DNA from: Apiosordaria backusii
Lineage: Eukaryota; Ascomycota; Sordariomycetes; Sordariales; Lasiosphaeriaceae
DNA length: 64,000 nt
Direction: 5' to 3'
Assembly (NCBI GenBank): GCA_030549205.1
Contig: JAUKTV010000010.1
Coordinates: forward strand, 496,001-560,000
The notes beneath the pieces are model-generated. The model searched no databases. It worked only from the letters and a program-made list of their open reading frames with translations, and had not been told where the DNA came from. The translations under genes were made by a program, and so were the position numbers. This document shows, piece after piece, positions 31,839 to 42,134 of the stretch (its first letter is position 1; each line of letters starts with the position of its first letter).

Positions 31839-33554
31839 ATGAGGGGTTGGCACATGCTGTTCTCATTTTATAATCTGGACATTTCATATTTTTAGTACCC
31901 CAGCATATCTCAATGATTGTCCGAGAATTTTAGCCATCTATCTGAACATCACAGCGACATACCAGGTAGTCTGACCCTCTAGGCCGTGTATCCGAGAAAA
32001 TTGATATATCTACCGACCATTTGATCTGAGCATTCAGCAATGTAATTTCGGCCTCTGGTAGTTAATTATTCTTCAGTTGAGTCGTTAGGAAACTGTCAAA
32101 CTGGGCTTTTAATGTAATTAATTCATAACGTAGGTGCCTACCTACTTTTCAGCAGCCGCATAATACCTAGTAGGGACAGAAAGGTTTAGTGGGTAGATGT
32201 GTGTAGCCCGAGATAATTATCCACAGTTGGACTTATATTTGTTGACATGGGCTGGGGTGTCATTCAGGGGTGGGAAAGGGGCTAGATGCCATGTGAATCA
32301 CCAATGCAGCCTCTTCTCAGCTTCTGGGTTGAGTCTCGAAACGCACAGACCGTCCCAGCCTTGCACACACCTCCTCACAGAGGGAAGTGGGGGACCGGGG
32401 TACAAAGAGTCCTGTGAACTTGACTGAGGGAACACCCTGAGGGGATTCGAGAGGGGTTTTTCTCCATCTTTCCTAGGCAATTAATTCCAATGCTTCCGAT
32501 AACCTAGCCTCCCTGATTTTCGGCATTCTGCGGGCGGCGCATGTCTCACCTGCATCTTCCCAGACAAGTCGATCGATCAGGCCAACAAAGAGAGTAGGGG
32601 AAAGGCTTCCCAGATTCACCAAACAACTTACAACTCCAATTGCTCGTGAAGACAGACGCGCCAAGACAAGAGGGACGCACGCCGGTACCGGAGCCATGAT
32701 GGTGAACAAGACATCAACAGAGATGAAGCTTGAGCCATCAAGACAAGAATTCAACAATTCGAACGTGGTCATCTCGGACGCGCTGAAGCGTACACCTGAG
32801 CCGGGCGCTGTGCTCCAAACAGTAGGCGCAAACGCAGGCACTGGCCCAACGCTGGCTGCACAGCAGGAGGATCACCGCACCCAGCCTTGGCATAGCCTGA
32901 TGGTCGAGATCGAACGAGAGAACATTCTCAATCCGCCCGGCAGCGACTGGTTCTCTTGCGGATTGGGATTTCACGCGCACTCTCTCGCTGGATGATCGCC
33001 CTCTCGCCTGGAGGTAAGCTGGCTTGATCTCAAACCTCACCGCCATGATAACATCGACTGACGGTATCTCACAGCTGCGCCGTTCAGTCAGACGCCAAAC
33101 GCGGCATTTTTCGCAGTGTTGGATACGTCCGATGCAGGGCTGAGAATGTCACCTGCCAGCCACGGTTGGACGGAACTTCTTTCTGTCTGGTCACGTTCTG
33201 CTGAGGGTTGAGAAGGAATGGGGCGTGCCTTGTCGGGTACTGCCGTTTTGCTTGTCATTGGATGGATCTTCCGCTGTCATTTTTTCTTTTGTGCAAACCT
33301 GTCGTATAGAGTTTTCATTAATCTATCTTGTAGACTCGCAGTCTCCTTCGAGCATTGGGGCGCTGTCCAACCTGACAATCTGGCCAGCCAGTCACACTGT
33401 TTCGTCAATTTCGGCCTGCCGCTCGAGCCATTGGCCACTCCCTGGAGCTCTGCCGTCGGGGCATCGGTGGCATCCTAATCGTCAATCCCATGTCACCGCC
33501 ACAATCTTCGATCGCTTGTCAACCTCGCGTGGTCACTCTGCAGCAGGCTACGCC
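31839..33554. other. 1.7-kb intergenic region
   Basis: This is the 3' flank of the NLR and the promoter of the AsaB-like gene. The small frames in it (for example 32696-32995) overlap frames on the other strand and show no motif. No repeat was recognised. Confidence 0.45.
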
Positions 33555-34650
33555 ATGGCGACCGTCGATGCATCGTTCCAATTTCTGCAATGGCAAGCAT
33601 TATACTCGAACCAAAAGCCATACGAGGTCTTTCTTCCGGCTGAAAGCTTTCGGGACAAGATACCGCGCAGCAACCTCGTCTTCGAACCCCGCTCCGTCCG
33701 CGTTCACGATGTCCGAAACCGCCGGGATGAATACACATTAGACACACATGGCTTCCAGTTCATCCGCCACACAACAAGAGTGAAGGACTTCGAGGATCCC
33801 GCCGTTGTGCATGACGCGTATATTCCAGAGATGGAACAACTTCTTCGGCAGCATTTAAGCCAAGGAGCGCATGGAGAGGCGGTCAGAACGGTCTGCTTTG
33901 ACTTGCGAGTAAGAGCCGGATCAGTATATCCTGCGGCCGGGGGACTGAACCTTCTCTAACATCTCCTTCCAAGCTTCGGGAGAGTATAGACGCGGACGAG
34001 TTTTCCAAACGCACTATAAACCTCGAAGACGGATTCGACCGATTGCTCCCAGCTACACATCCACACATTGGTTGGTCAAAACTATTAACTGTTTGAATGT
34101 CTGAGTGGCGGGGCAGTGGCTAAGAAGATTAGATCAGAGCACACGTGGCGCTCTTCTTCGTGTTAAGAGGCATATGGGCGAAGAGGCGGAAGAATTATTG
34201 AAGGGACGGGTGCGGGTGATCAAGTATGCTTCTCGCCCGCTCTTGCCAACCGATCTAACTCTGGCGCTCTCTTCAGTGTTTGGAGACCCTTGATGGACGT
34301 CGAATCCTGGCCCCTTGCTCTTTGTGATGCGCGAACTCTCGACCCTGACGATCTTGTGACGTGCGATATTGTTCGTCGACGGTATGTGGGTGAGACCTAT
34401 TTTGGGAAGTATAATCCGGCTCAAAAGTGGCACTATCTCTCTGGGATGACACCGGAAGATGTGATCTTCATCAAAGTCTACGATTCAGATCAAACAGTGC
34501 CAGCGCAGCGTAAGACGAGTTTTCCAATTTGCGAAGACGTATCCTAATATGTTGTTTCGGACAGGATGTCTACACGCCTCCTTCCAACTCACGGACTCAC
34601 GACAACCACGAGTTAGTATCGAGTTGCGAATACTGGTCTTTGGCGGATGA
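33555..34650 (+). CDS. AsaB/CmcJ-like hydroxylase/desaturase family protein, 286 aa
   Basis: Five exons give an uninterrupted protein: 33555-33908, 33974-34070, 34133-34223, 34277-34509 and 34565-34650. Introns are 65, 62, 53 and 55 bp plus; the second uses a weaker donor (GTTGGT) and acceptor GATTAG. The start is the ATG in GCCATGGCG; the same frame is open upstream but without family similarity. Family signatures appear in the right order: SVRVHDVRNRRDEYTLDTHGFQF, then ATHPHIDQSTRGALLRVKRH, EEAEELLKGRVRVINVWRPL across the third splice, PLALCDARTLDPDDLV, YNPAQKWHYLSGMTPEDVIFIK-VYDSD, and RVSIELRILVF near the end. The family (CmcJ of cephamycin, AsaB, gibberellin GA4 desaturase) is linked to oxidative tailoring of small molecules. 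The usual FDHTVR is FDLRLR here, a possible loss of a conserved His. There is no biosynthetic cluster next to it. Confidence 0.85.
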
Positions 34651-35963
34651 GAGGCTCTTGATACTAAGCATGGCATGACGTTCGATCAAGGTTGCATCGA
34701 AGCCCTGCCATGCCAGCCAACAAACACTTGAGTCAGTGCTGATTTTGACTCTCGTACTGGGCCATATGTGGGTGCCTTTTGAGGGTTGGTGGGTTTCTAG
34801 TCCTATACAGACACTCTCCACGTTTGCGTGGTTAAAGACGGGTTTTTATCCCAGAGGCGCTTTCTACTTGGCCTACTTATAATCCCAGGGAAGGCAGGCT
34901 CAATCTCAACCACCACATTGATCACCAGACTTACCAAAGCTGTATTAAGGCAATGTAAAGGATGAATGGCGTTGGCATTGACTCTCCCCTTATTATTCAG
35001 TGATTAAGAAGCCGAGGAGTCAGAGCGGTTAACATCAAGATCACAGACTCAGGTTCAGGTACAATTCTTAGATGTGGCGACTGGTCTTAGAAGGTACCTA
35101 AGCAAGGAAACACCCGTTGGTTGGCATATTACCTACTCTGCAAATGGAAATAAAACAAGCGAACACCTGTGTGGCCAACACACAGTTAATCTCATGGCCA
35201 GACTTGCATGTCGCCACTGAACACCAACCATGACTGCCATTCGGCTCTCTTCCCAACACCTAACCCAAACGGCTTTTTGAAGATGACGAAGCCCCAGTCA
35301 TTTCCTTGCAAACAAGCCCACCCGCACCTGCTCTGAACGATAATAAAACTGCGCATCTGCCGATACCCCCATTCACCCCCCATCGTCCTGAACCACCAGT
35401 TTCAAACGTGAACCTCCCCCCCCCCCCCCCCCCCCACTTTCCAAAAAACGCCAGGAATCGAATCGTGTTTGTAACCTCATTTGCGCGCGCCTTGGATCCG
35501 CACGGCGGTGGTCATTGAGTGTATAGTACTCATCAAGGTGTGTGATGCCATTAAGAAAGGGCTATGGAAATGTGGCGTTTTGGGGCCCTTGGCTGTGGTA
35601 GAGGTCCTCCAAGGCTCAAAAGAGGGAGATTAGACTGTCGTTGTTGGGATTTATTTTTGGCGTGTTGTTGGCGGGCAAAATGTGCAATGGAGCTTGTTGA
35701 TATTTGCCCCACCTCGTCTTGAGATCATGCCAAGACAATTACCACGAGGCCCATCGAGATTTGAAGCAACAACTTCGGGTTTCAGATCAAAATCTCTTCA
35801 ATCGGTCGAAATGGTAAAGCAATCTTGAAGTTTACCAACTTCGCAAAAAGGCCCACTGCCCACAGAAGGATTTAACCAAGGTACCACAGCGGGTGTGGGC
35901 CCAGTTGAATTGTGTCTGTATAGTCAAATTGTGTCTGCATATCAAATTGATTCAATTAAGTTA
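34651..35963. other. Intergenic, with a C20 homopolymer
   Basis: No gene is supported. A run of 20 C lies at 35416-35435, and a short direct repeat CAAATTGTGTCTG-like occurs twice near 35905-35940, just left of the inverted-arm element. Confidence 0.5.
35416..35435. repeat. Poly-C tract, 20 bp
   Basis: Twenty consecutive cytosines on the plus strand, unusual for this window and probably variable in length or assembly-sensitive. Confidence 0.9.
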
Positions 35964-36081
35964 ACAGAGTCTACAGGTCAAACAGAGTCTACACCCCAGG
36001 GCCTATATTGATCAAAAATCACAGTGGCCAGCCCAGTGATCTTCCACTGAGCTGGCCGCTGTTCAATTCCACTGTCAACTG

Positions 36082-36165
36082 GGCCAGTGGATAGGCCAGT
36101 GGATAGGCCAGTGGGTAGGCCAGTGGGTAGGCCAGTGGGTAGGCCAGTGGGTAGGCCAGTGGAAG
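36082..36165. repeat. 12-bp tandem repeat GGCCAGTGGRTA, about 7 copies
   Basis: Units start at 36082, 36094, 36106, 36118, 36130, 36142 and 36154 (last one diverging after GGCCAGTGG). The first two units have A and the next four G at the tenth base. Period is exactly 12. Confidence 0.92.
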
Positions 36166-36391
36166 ACCACTGGTTGGAAGCGCTGGAAAAGAAGAAGGTC
36201 AGTGGGACGTAACCGGGATTAAACACAGGCCTGCTGAACGGTGGTAGACTTACTGGGTGGATGGCAGGGTCTGCCACTGGGTCACTGAGCCATTAGCTAA
36301 TTGAACGAGCCCGGGGCGGGAAGAAGGAACCATATAGGGGGTGTACGGCAGGTGCCCCCCTACGGCTTCAGTGGGTGTAAGTGGGCCTGGC

Positions 36392-36486
36392 CTGTAGACT
36401 CTGTTTGACCCTGTAGACTCTGTTTGACCCTGTAGACTCTGTTTGACCCTGTAGACTCTGTTTGACCCTGTAGACTCTGTTTGACG
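36392..36486. repeat. 19-bp tandem repeat CTGTAGACTCTGTTTGACC, 5 copies
   Basis: Units start at 36392, 36411, 36430, 36449 and 36468, identical until the last two bases of the final unit; a diverged copy (GTAGACTCTACGTGACGG) follows to about 36506. Confidence 0.93.
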
Positions 36487-36795
36487 GGGTAGACTCTACG
36501 TGACGGCTCAAATTCCCACTATGGTAGGTGGGATACAGGTGTATGTCTGAAGTTCAGGGAAAGATACCCGACTCTTGTATTATGGAGTCTGAGAAAGAGA
36601 AGTCAAGATTGGATGTTTCAAGTGAGGGCAGGAGGCTGAGTTTGAAATCTTGGTGTAAGGATTGAAGAGTGTTTGGATGAAGGGTCTAGTCTGATAATGT
36701 GATACTGCGTCCTGGTCGGTACCCCTGAACAGTTGTTTTAGCAACCGTTCCCAAAGGGAAAGTCAACGGAGATATCCGCTCAAAGTACAACAGCC

Positions 36796-37542
36796 CTAGT
36801 TCGATCGTGTATGTTTTTTCTCCAAACGCTTTCCCTTTTGTGCCTCCGGGTCCTCCACTGGTGTCTGAGGCCTTCCCATGTTTCCCCCCAAGACGCAAGC
36901 TAGGCCAGAACGACTGAGGGACCTTCTAGAGCCGTTTGGCTCTGTCGCGGTCATCACAGGCTGGGGCCCTGTCCCTGGTACCTCCTCTGACACGTCAGCG
37001 CCATCATACTTTGGCGGTGCATCCTGCACAACCAGCTTGAAATCTTGCCCCTCGGGATCTGATAGAATGCCGCTTTTTTGTATCAATTTCTTCACCTCAG
37101 TTGCGAATGATGGGGAATTCGACGTGATTACCACGGCGTTGAAGAATTCGGTATGTGCCGAGTCTCTTCTGCGCAGCTTGTACCCACTGATTGTGACCAC
37201 GGGGCTTGGTCCTGTGGATGACGGACGCATGTGTCGAATCATAGCTTCAATTTCAGCTCGCATTGCTAGGAAGTCGTCCTCCTCTTTGGTACCGGTATCG
37301 AGATCCTTGGCATCGTAGTTGCCGAAGCCGATTATTTTCCAGTTCTGTTTTCCCGCATTCTCATCCCTTGCTCCGTATCTTCGTCTGTAAATGGGTCTCG
37401 GTGGGCTGACGAATGTCTTTTTGGCAGCTGCCGGATCATCGTTGATGTCGGTATGAGCTCCGACTGAGGACTTGTCGCTGTCGGAAGAGGTCCGGCCATC
37501 GGAGGACAGCGTGATCGGTTTGGGCCTTTTAGCTAGTGCCAT
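36796..37542 (-). CDS. Hypothetical protein, 248 aa
   Basis: The frame is open on the minus strand to 37650, but the ATG at 37542 (CCAACATGGCACT) is the best start. The sequence is polar with a Ser/Asp-rich N-terminus, a basic patch (PIYRRRYGA), then NWKIIGFGNYDAKDLD, a helix (EEDDFLAMRAEIEAMIRHM) and a block that reads like a folded domain (VVTISGYKLRRRDSAHTEFFNAVVITS through GQDFKLVVQDAPPKYDG). I recall similar blocks in unnamed fungal proteins but cannot assign a family. The C-terminus is basic and probably disordered. There is no signal peptide or membrane segment. The gene sits next to the foldback-like element; its transcription ends about 310 bp from the 19-bp array. Confidence 0.6.
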   Translation of the reverse strand: MALAKRPKPITLSSDGRTSSDSDKSSVGAHTDINDDPAAAKKTFVSPPRPIYRRRYGARDENAGKQNWKIIGFGNYDAKDLDTGTKEEDDFLAMRAEIEAMIRHMRPSSTGPSPVVTISGYKLRRRDSAHTEFFNAVVITSNSPSFATEVKKLIQKSGILSDPEGQDFKLVVQDAPPKYDGADVSEEVPGTGPQPVMTATEPNGSRRSLSRSGLACVLGGNMGRPQTPVEDPEAQKGKRLEKKHTRSN

Positions 37543-38427
37543 GTTGGGTGTGGCAATTTGATGTACTTCAAGTTGTAAAAAGTTAGGATGAAAGGGAAAT
37601 TTTAGGAAGCGCAGATGGGATGAAAGAGAATGGAAGCAGACCTGGTACAAGGGGTGCGGGGCCAGACCACTTTATATTAATAGCCTGGCGTGTTCTGCCT
37701 GAGACACCATGGCACAGATAGTGGCAGAGCATTTCGGTGACACCATTGTAGGTGCCACAACCAGGAAGTCTGCCAATGAGTCATCTTCGATCGTCATGCT
37801 GAGGTACTGTGGCAGACTATCACAGCGGCCAGTGGTTTCATCTGGAGTCAACCTCGTGAGCAGTCGACTGGCAGTGCATTGTGGAACCCTCTGGGTGTGT
37901 CCACGACTAGCCCGTAGAGTACCACCTGTGTCACTACAATGTCTCATCCCCTCTGAGGGTCAGGCAGACCAGCCCTTTCTGATTCTGCTTATAGGACGCT
38001 TCATTCTGACCGTTTCAGCTATCAGTGGGCCTACATCTGACCCTGCTGGCCCGCCATTGCTTCCGTCTCTTCAAGTTCGAGATGGCACAAGCTTTCAGGC
38101 TGGCGGGGATCCTGTAAACTCCCAGGGAACAAAAGAATGCTGTCTCCCGGGTACACAAACCATTCGGGTAACTATTGTTATTGCCAACGGGCTCCATGTT
38201 AACGATGAAACACGGAACATCGTTGCGATATGACGCCGTGCATCGTGTGGTTGTGACATTTGGACTCTCGTGCAGCATATTATGGGTGACTCTGTCACTC
38301 AGAGCACTGTCGTGGAGTTTTCACGCTGACTGAAATATGCCCTTCATCTGCTGGCCGTAATGGCCGCGGCACCCCACACTGGACACCCGCTACAGTCGAT
38401 GTTGTTTCCAGCTTTCATTGAGCCAAC
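37543..38427. other. Intergenic between hypothetical genes
   Basis: This is the promoter region of two divergent hypothetical genes. Frames of 174 and 91 residues overlap on opposite strands (37709-38233 plus, 37947-37672 minus); neither shows a domain and they cannot both be coding. Confidence 0.45.
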
Positions 38428-40284
38428 ATGCAGCACAGGCCTCGGGGCGGGATACAGCGGGACTACTCGCTTGCCCGTTTATGTAAAGTGAAGCTTTCCC
38501 CATATGACTTCTGTCCGCCTGAAAAGCTCTACCAGCCACCCCATTACTGGCGGAGCTCGAAAATGGACATAGGTTTTCGCGCTGCGCTTGTAGAGGGAAT
38601 CTGGGGCCATGAGCTGAAAGTCCTGGAACAGTAAGTGTCTCATTTCCCGACTGCCCTAGCAGTACTCAAATCGATAGATAGGCACAATTGCTGATAAGAT
38701 TTGTAGCGGGGAGGAGTACGACAGTTACTGGTTGTCACTTTTTGAGCGCGAACTTCATTATTCCTCATTTATTCCAGGGGTTCACGTTTTGGAGACTTTT
38801 GGGGACTTATTCGATGTCATTGATACCATAAGGAAATCTCACCACTCTCCCGTCAGAGAGACCAAGGCCGTGATTGCGGACTGGATGGCAACAGGCACCT
38901 CATTCCCTCGAAACCAGAATGTTCGTTCCCTTAAGATAACACCCTTCTCAGTTTAGGTATTCAATGACTGACATATATGGCTTGCTCAGAAAGAGTATGT
39001 TCGGAATTCTATTGATTTGGCAGCGCGATGTTGGTTGATGTTTGGTTTTCGCAGTGGTACAGGCCCAGGGGCGCCTGTATTCCAATGGGATGACGACATG
39101 ACCTTAGAGGAGGCGGTATTGGCGGAACTAGGGCCAACACTGTCTGAAGGTTCAATTCAGTACACCATTACCGCCGGCACATTCAGCGGAGCAGTCAGCG
39201 ACCCAGTTACCGCCGCACAATCGAATCCCGTAGGCGGGGCAATTGTGAAGAGATACCAAGACAAGTTGAAAAGGCAGAGGGACTACCGGACCTTCTCACG
39301 TCTGTTCACGCTCCGGCAAATGGTTAGACTCGTGTCAATCCAAGTAAGTTGGACAAACGATATACTGAAACATCTCTGCGTCGATGACTCTGAGAAGGAT
39401 CAGTTCCGGATTTCAGTTTACATCTTTCATGATGTCACTGTGTTGCGCGAAATGTGGCTCTTTACTTGCGACGGGTACGTTCTTTCTTTGCAAACTTTAC
39501 AACCTAGTCTTTAAATTCACGCTCAGTAATCTATGGATGGCGGAGCTCAACTGATAACCTTGCTTACAGGGAACACTACCCCTACCGAAAGCTTGCAGAA
39601 GAGACCCTCTGGACGCTAGCTCTGCTAATTCCGAACAACGTAGACTCGCGGGACTGGTTCAAGAAAGAGAGACACGCCAAGGAAAACCAATCAGAGTGGC
39701 CGGGCACAGAAGGCCTCTACTGGCTTAATGCGAAAGCTGGCAAACAATACCTGCAACCACGAGTAATTCCAGCAGACCCAGTTTTCAGCAGCGCCAGGCG
39801 CATGTGGGAAGATAATCGCATCATCGATGCTTCCAGGAGAGTCGACAGTTTTCACTACTGGAAGCCGCGCCTATTGGTACTGGAACAGACCTTCAGAGCT
39901 GCCTCGCCTATCAATCCGGCCCAGTTCTGGCTCGACCGCCGCGATAGACGTCAGTGCTGCACTTTCTGGATTGCTACTCTTGGATTTTTCTTTATTGTCA
40001 CTGGGCTTGTGTTTTCTATTGCCTCCATGGTGGGAACATTTCAGTCTTTACGTGCAACCAAGGACGGAAATGACCTGTCAAAGGAGGCTATTGAGCTGGC
40101 AAGAAAGGGTAATGATAGGACCATGGGTAGAACGACTTCCTCTCTGTATCTTTCTCAGGCTTCTTCCGCTGGTGGATGTGCAGCATGCTGTTGCAACAGT
40201 GTTGCATTTCATGATACGCCTGGCATTCGGGGTCACCATCTTCTCTGGCGGCCCCTGGGCCGCAAGCACCCACTGTCACGGTAG
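38428..40284 (+). CDS. Fungal protein of unknown function with C-terminal membrane segment, about 538 aa
   Basis: Four exons: 38428-38630, 38707-38920, 38990-39474 and 39570-40284, with introns of 76, 69 and 95 bp that keep frame throughout (donors GTAAGT, GTTCGT, GTACGT; acceptors TGTAG, CTCAG, TACAG). The soluble part includes HGEEYDSYWLSLFEREL, KEYVRNSIDLAARCWLMFGFRSG and YRTFSRLFTLRQMVRLVSI. Near the end WLDRRDRRQCCTFWIATLGF precedes a strong hydrophobic segment (FFFIVTGLVFSIASMV) and a short amphipathic helix. This soluble-plus-one-or-two-helix plan occurs in expanded orphan families of Pezizomycotina. An intron starting near 40109 (GTAATG, acceptor TTCTCAG near 40160) could give a different, Cys-rich C-terminus, so the 3' end is uncertain. 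No function can be proposed. Confidence 0.7.
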
Positions 40285-40653
40285 TCGTTGTGGTTGAGAT
40301 TACTACTGTGGATCAGAAAAAATCGGCATGCCTAACTTCAACGCTCTCTACAGTCTCGTGGAATAGTGGCAAAAGATCGACAACGGAATAATCAACTTTC
40401 TATCTTAGCATATCATGAATATTATCCAAGCATTTCTTTGTCTTAATCTAAGAAACCCCAGTGTTTTATCTCAACATATTCAGTCTTGCATCTCAGCATC
40501 TTCATTCTTTCATCCAAGCTTCGGGTTCCTTGCTGTTGTAGATGTCATGAAACGGCATGGTTGGCGAAAAAGGAAATGAGGTATTAGAATTTTAAAATCT
40601 CTAGTAATGCATCCAACAAGATGCCCATGCAGCAAAAAAAAAAAAGACCCCCC
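40285..40653. other. Convergent 3' flanks with degenerate repeat
   Basis: AT-rich sequence with reiterated ATCYMAGCAT-like words (40405-40525: tatcttagcat, atccaagcat, atctcagcat, atccaagctt). It lies between convergent genes; no gene is supported. Confidence 0.5.
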
Positions 40654-41280
40654 TTACACCAAAGCTACCGCGCCCAAAACAACGCCGGCAATAACAGCCA
40701 TCAGCGAACCACCACTGCCGACAACGCTACCCGCATTCCCTGTCGCGGTCGTCGTGGTCGAAGTAGACTCTTCCTCACTCCCCTGACTTGGCGCATCAGT
40801 GATAGACGGCCCGTCCGTAATCGTCGCCGAAGTCGTTGTTGTAAATGTCGTTGTTAACAGTGGGCTCCCAGAGCTGGTTTCAGTTGGCTGTGACGCAGAT
40901 GGTGTGAGCGTGTCGCTCGGCGAGTCACTCTTTTCCGTTGAACTGGACTCAATAACAGTGGGAAGGGGCGTAGGACTGACTGTCGGCTCCTCCGTTGTCA
41001 AGACCAATTTTCCAGATGTGAAGCACGGCATGTATGAGGCTTCTGTCCTGCGGGTCTCGGTGCCGGTGTAGGCAGCGCAGCCGGGAACGTCCTTTCTGGG
41101 AGGGGCACGGCCACCGCCGCAGTCGTGAGGATCGCAAATTTGACCGTCATCGGGATCGTACCAGTGGACGATGTTATCCTGGCAGACGCCAAAAGTGTGT
41201 TGTGCGCAGCCGACGGCGAGGGCCTTGCCCGCTAAGAGCGCCCATGGAAGGAGTGATAGGGTAGAGGTGATGGACTTCAT
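40654..41280 (-). CDS. GPI-anchored Ser/Thr-rich secreted protein, 208 aa
   Basis: This single exon on the minus strand begins MKSITSTLSLLPWALLAGKALA, a clear signal peptide cleaved near residue 22. The mature N-terminal domain has six cysteines (GCAQHTFGVC, GQICDPHDCGGG, VPGCAAY, YMPCF), probably three disulphides, and the tract DPHDCGGGRAPP. Residues 95-180 are dominated by Ser, Thr and Pro, a likely O-glycosylated stalk. The C-terminus is a GPI signal: small residues (GNAGSVVGSGGS) then a hydrophobic end (LMAVIAGVVLGAVALV). It is probably displayed on the plasma membrane or cell wall. Related ascomycete proteins carry misleading automatic names; no activity can be inferred. Confidence 0.85.
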   Translation of the reverse strand: MKSITSTLSLLPWALLAGKALAVGCAQHTFGVCQDNIVHWYDPDDGQICDPHDCGGGRAPPRKDVPGCAAYTGTETRRTEASYMPCFTSGKLVLTTEEPTVSPTPLPTVIESSSTEKSDSPSDTLTPSASQPTETSSGSPLLTTTFTTTTSATITDGPSITDAPSQGSEEESTSTTTTATGNAGSVVGSGGSLMAVIAGVVLGAVALV

Positions 41281-42134
41281 TTTGATGGAGATGGACTTTG
41301 CAGCTGGTTATCCAGTGTTCCAAGAAAACATCAGTCGAGGATTGGGCATTTTATGAACAAACTTGAAGGATTCATGCTATGGAGCCTCGAGTGGTCTGTT
41401 GGCCCCTGTGCTAAAATCACAGCGTTGTATCGAAGCTCAGTAGCCTCTGCCGTGGCTATTCACCCGAAATGAACACCCCCGTCCTCAAGGACTGTAGGGC
41501 TGGCCTAGTCCTAAACAGGCTGGCCGACTGCCTCTGATACGCCAGTTTTGGCAGGTCGTAGAATACGAACTCCATATGCGCGGGACTTGTGCAGACCGAC
41601 CTCGCCTCATCATTCTCGCTGAAAGTAAAGCGCCACCACAACAACGACAGGGACTTTTCTGTCATGTATACGATGCAATGATGTTTCAACACTTATTCAG
41701 ATACCTTGGTTGAAGCCCAGAGGATGTCAAAAAGTGCCCACCAAGTTTGTCGTCTCGAGTACCAGGAGGTCCTTCGGCACGGTACCTTATGCAATCAACA
41801 ATCACCTGTCACAATTCAAATCAACATGCTACTGCACAGTGCTCAAGCTGCCTGCGTAAGGTATTATCTATTAACTCTTTCATATTTGAGTCTACCCAGG
41901 TTTTTAACTGGACTTGGATAGGAGATCGGTTGTACTTATCAGGCATAGGTGAAAGCTAATTATCTGAATTCTGTCTTCTACTACCGATAGCAGTTTGTGT
42001 ATTTAAGGTTGTCTCGCAACTTTATTCCAGCTAGGTGACACCATGAGAGTATACCGACCTGGACCCAAGCTTAATCCAAACTCTATCCCAGCCTAATACA
42101 TGCTCTATCCCAGCCTAACCAAGACTCTATCCCA
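41281..42134. other. Intergenic left flank of the AT-rich island
   Basis: No gene is supported. From 42070 the word CTCTATCCCAGCCTAA is reiterated (about 42080, 42101 and 42124), leading directly into the inverted terminus of the island. Confidence 0.5.

Larger units (their letters stand above)
35964..36486. repeat. Foldback-like element: inverted arms enclosing a 12-bp minisatellite
   Basis: The left arm (35964-35995) is the reverse complement of the right arm (from 36392): both carry TGTAGACTCTGTTTGACC followed by TGTAGACTCTGT, differing by one inserted C. The arms enclose about 400 bp that include a separate 12-bp tandem array. The right arm has expanded into a 19-bp tandem array. There is no coding capacity for a transposase. 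This fits a non-autonomous foldback or MITE-like element, or a hairpin-forming repeat; a target-site duplication was not recognised. Confidence 0.6.

Noticed and set aside
33225..33554. Upstream in-frame extension of the AsaB-like protein
   Set aside because: The frame is open but the added residues do not match the family, and a better start context occurs at 33555.
36082..36506. CRISPR array
   Set aside because: The units are contiguous tandem repeats without unique spacers and the genome is fungal.
37709..38233. 174-codon frame as a gene between the two hypothetical genes
   Set aside because: Overlaps minus-strand frames of equal plausibility and shows no recognisable motif or start context.
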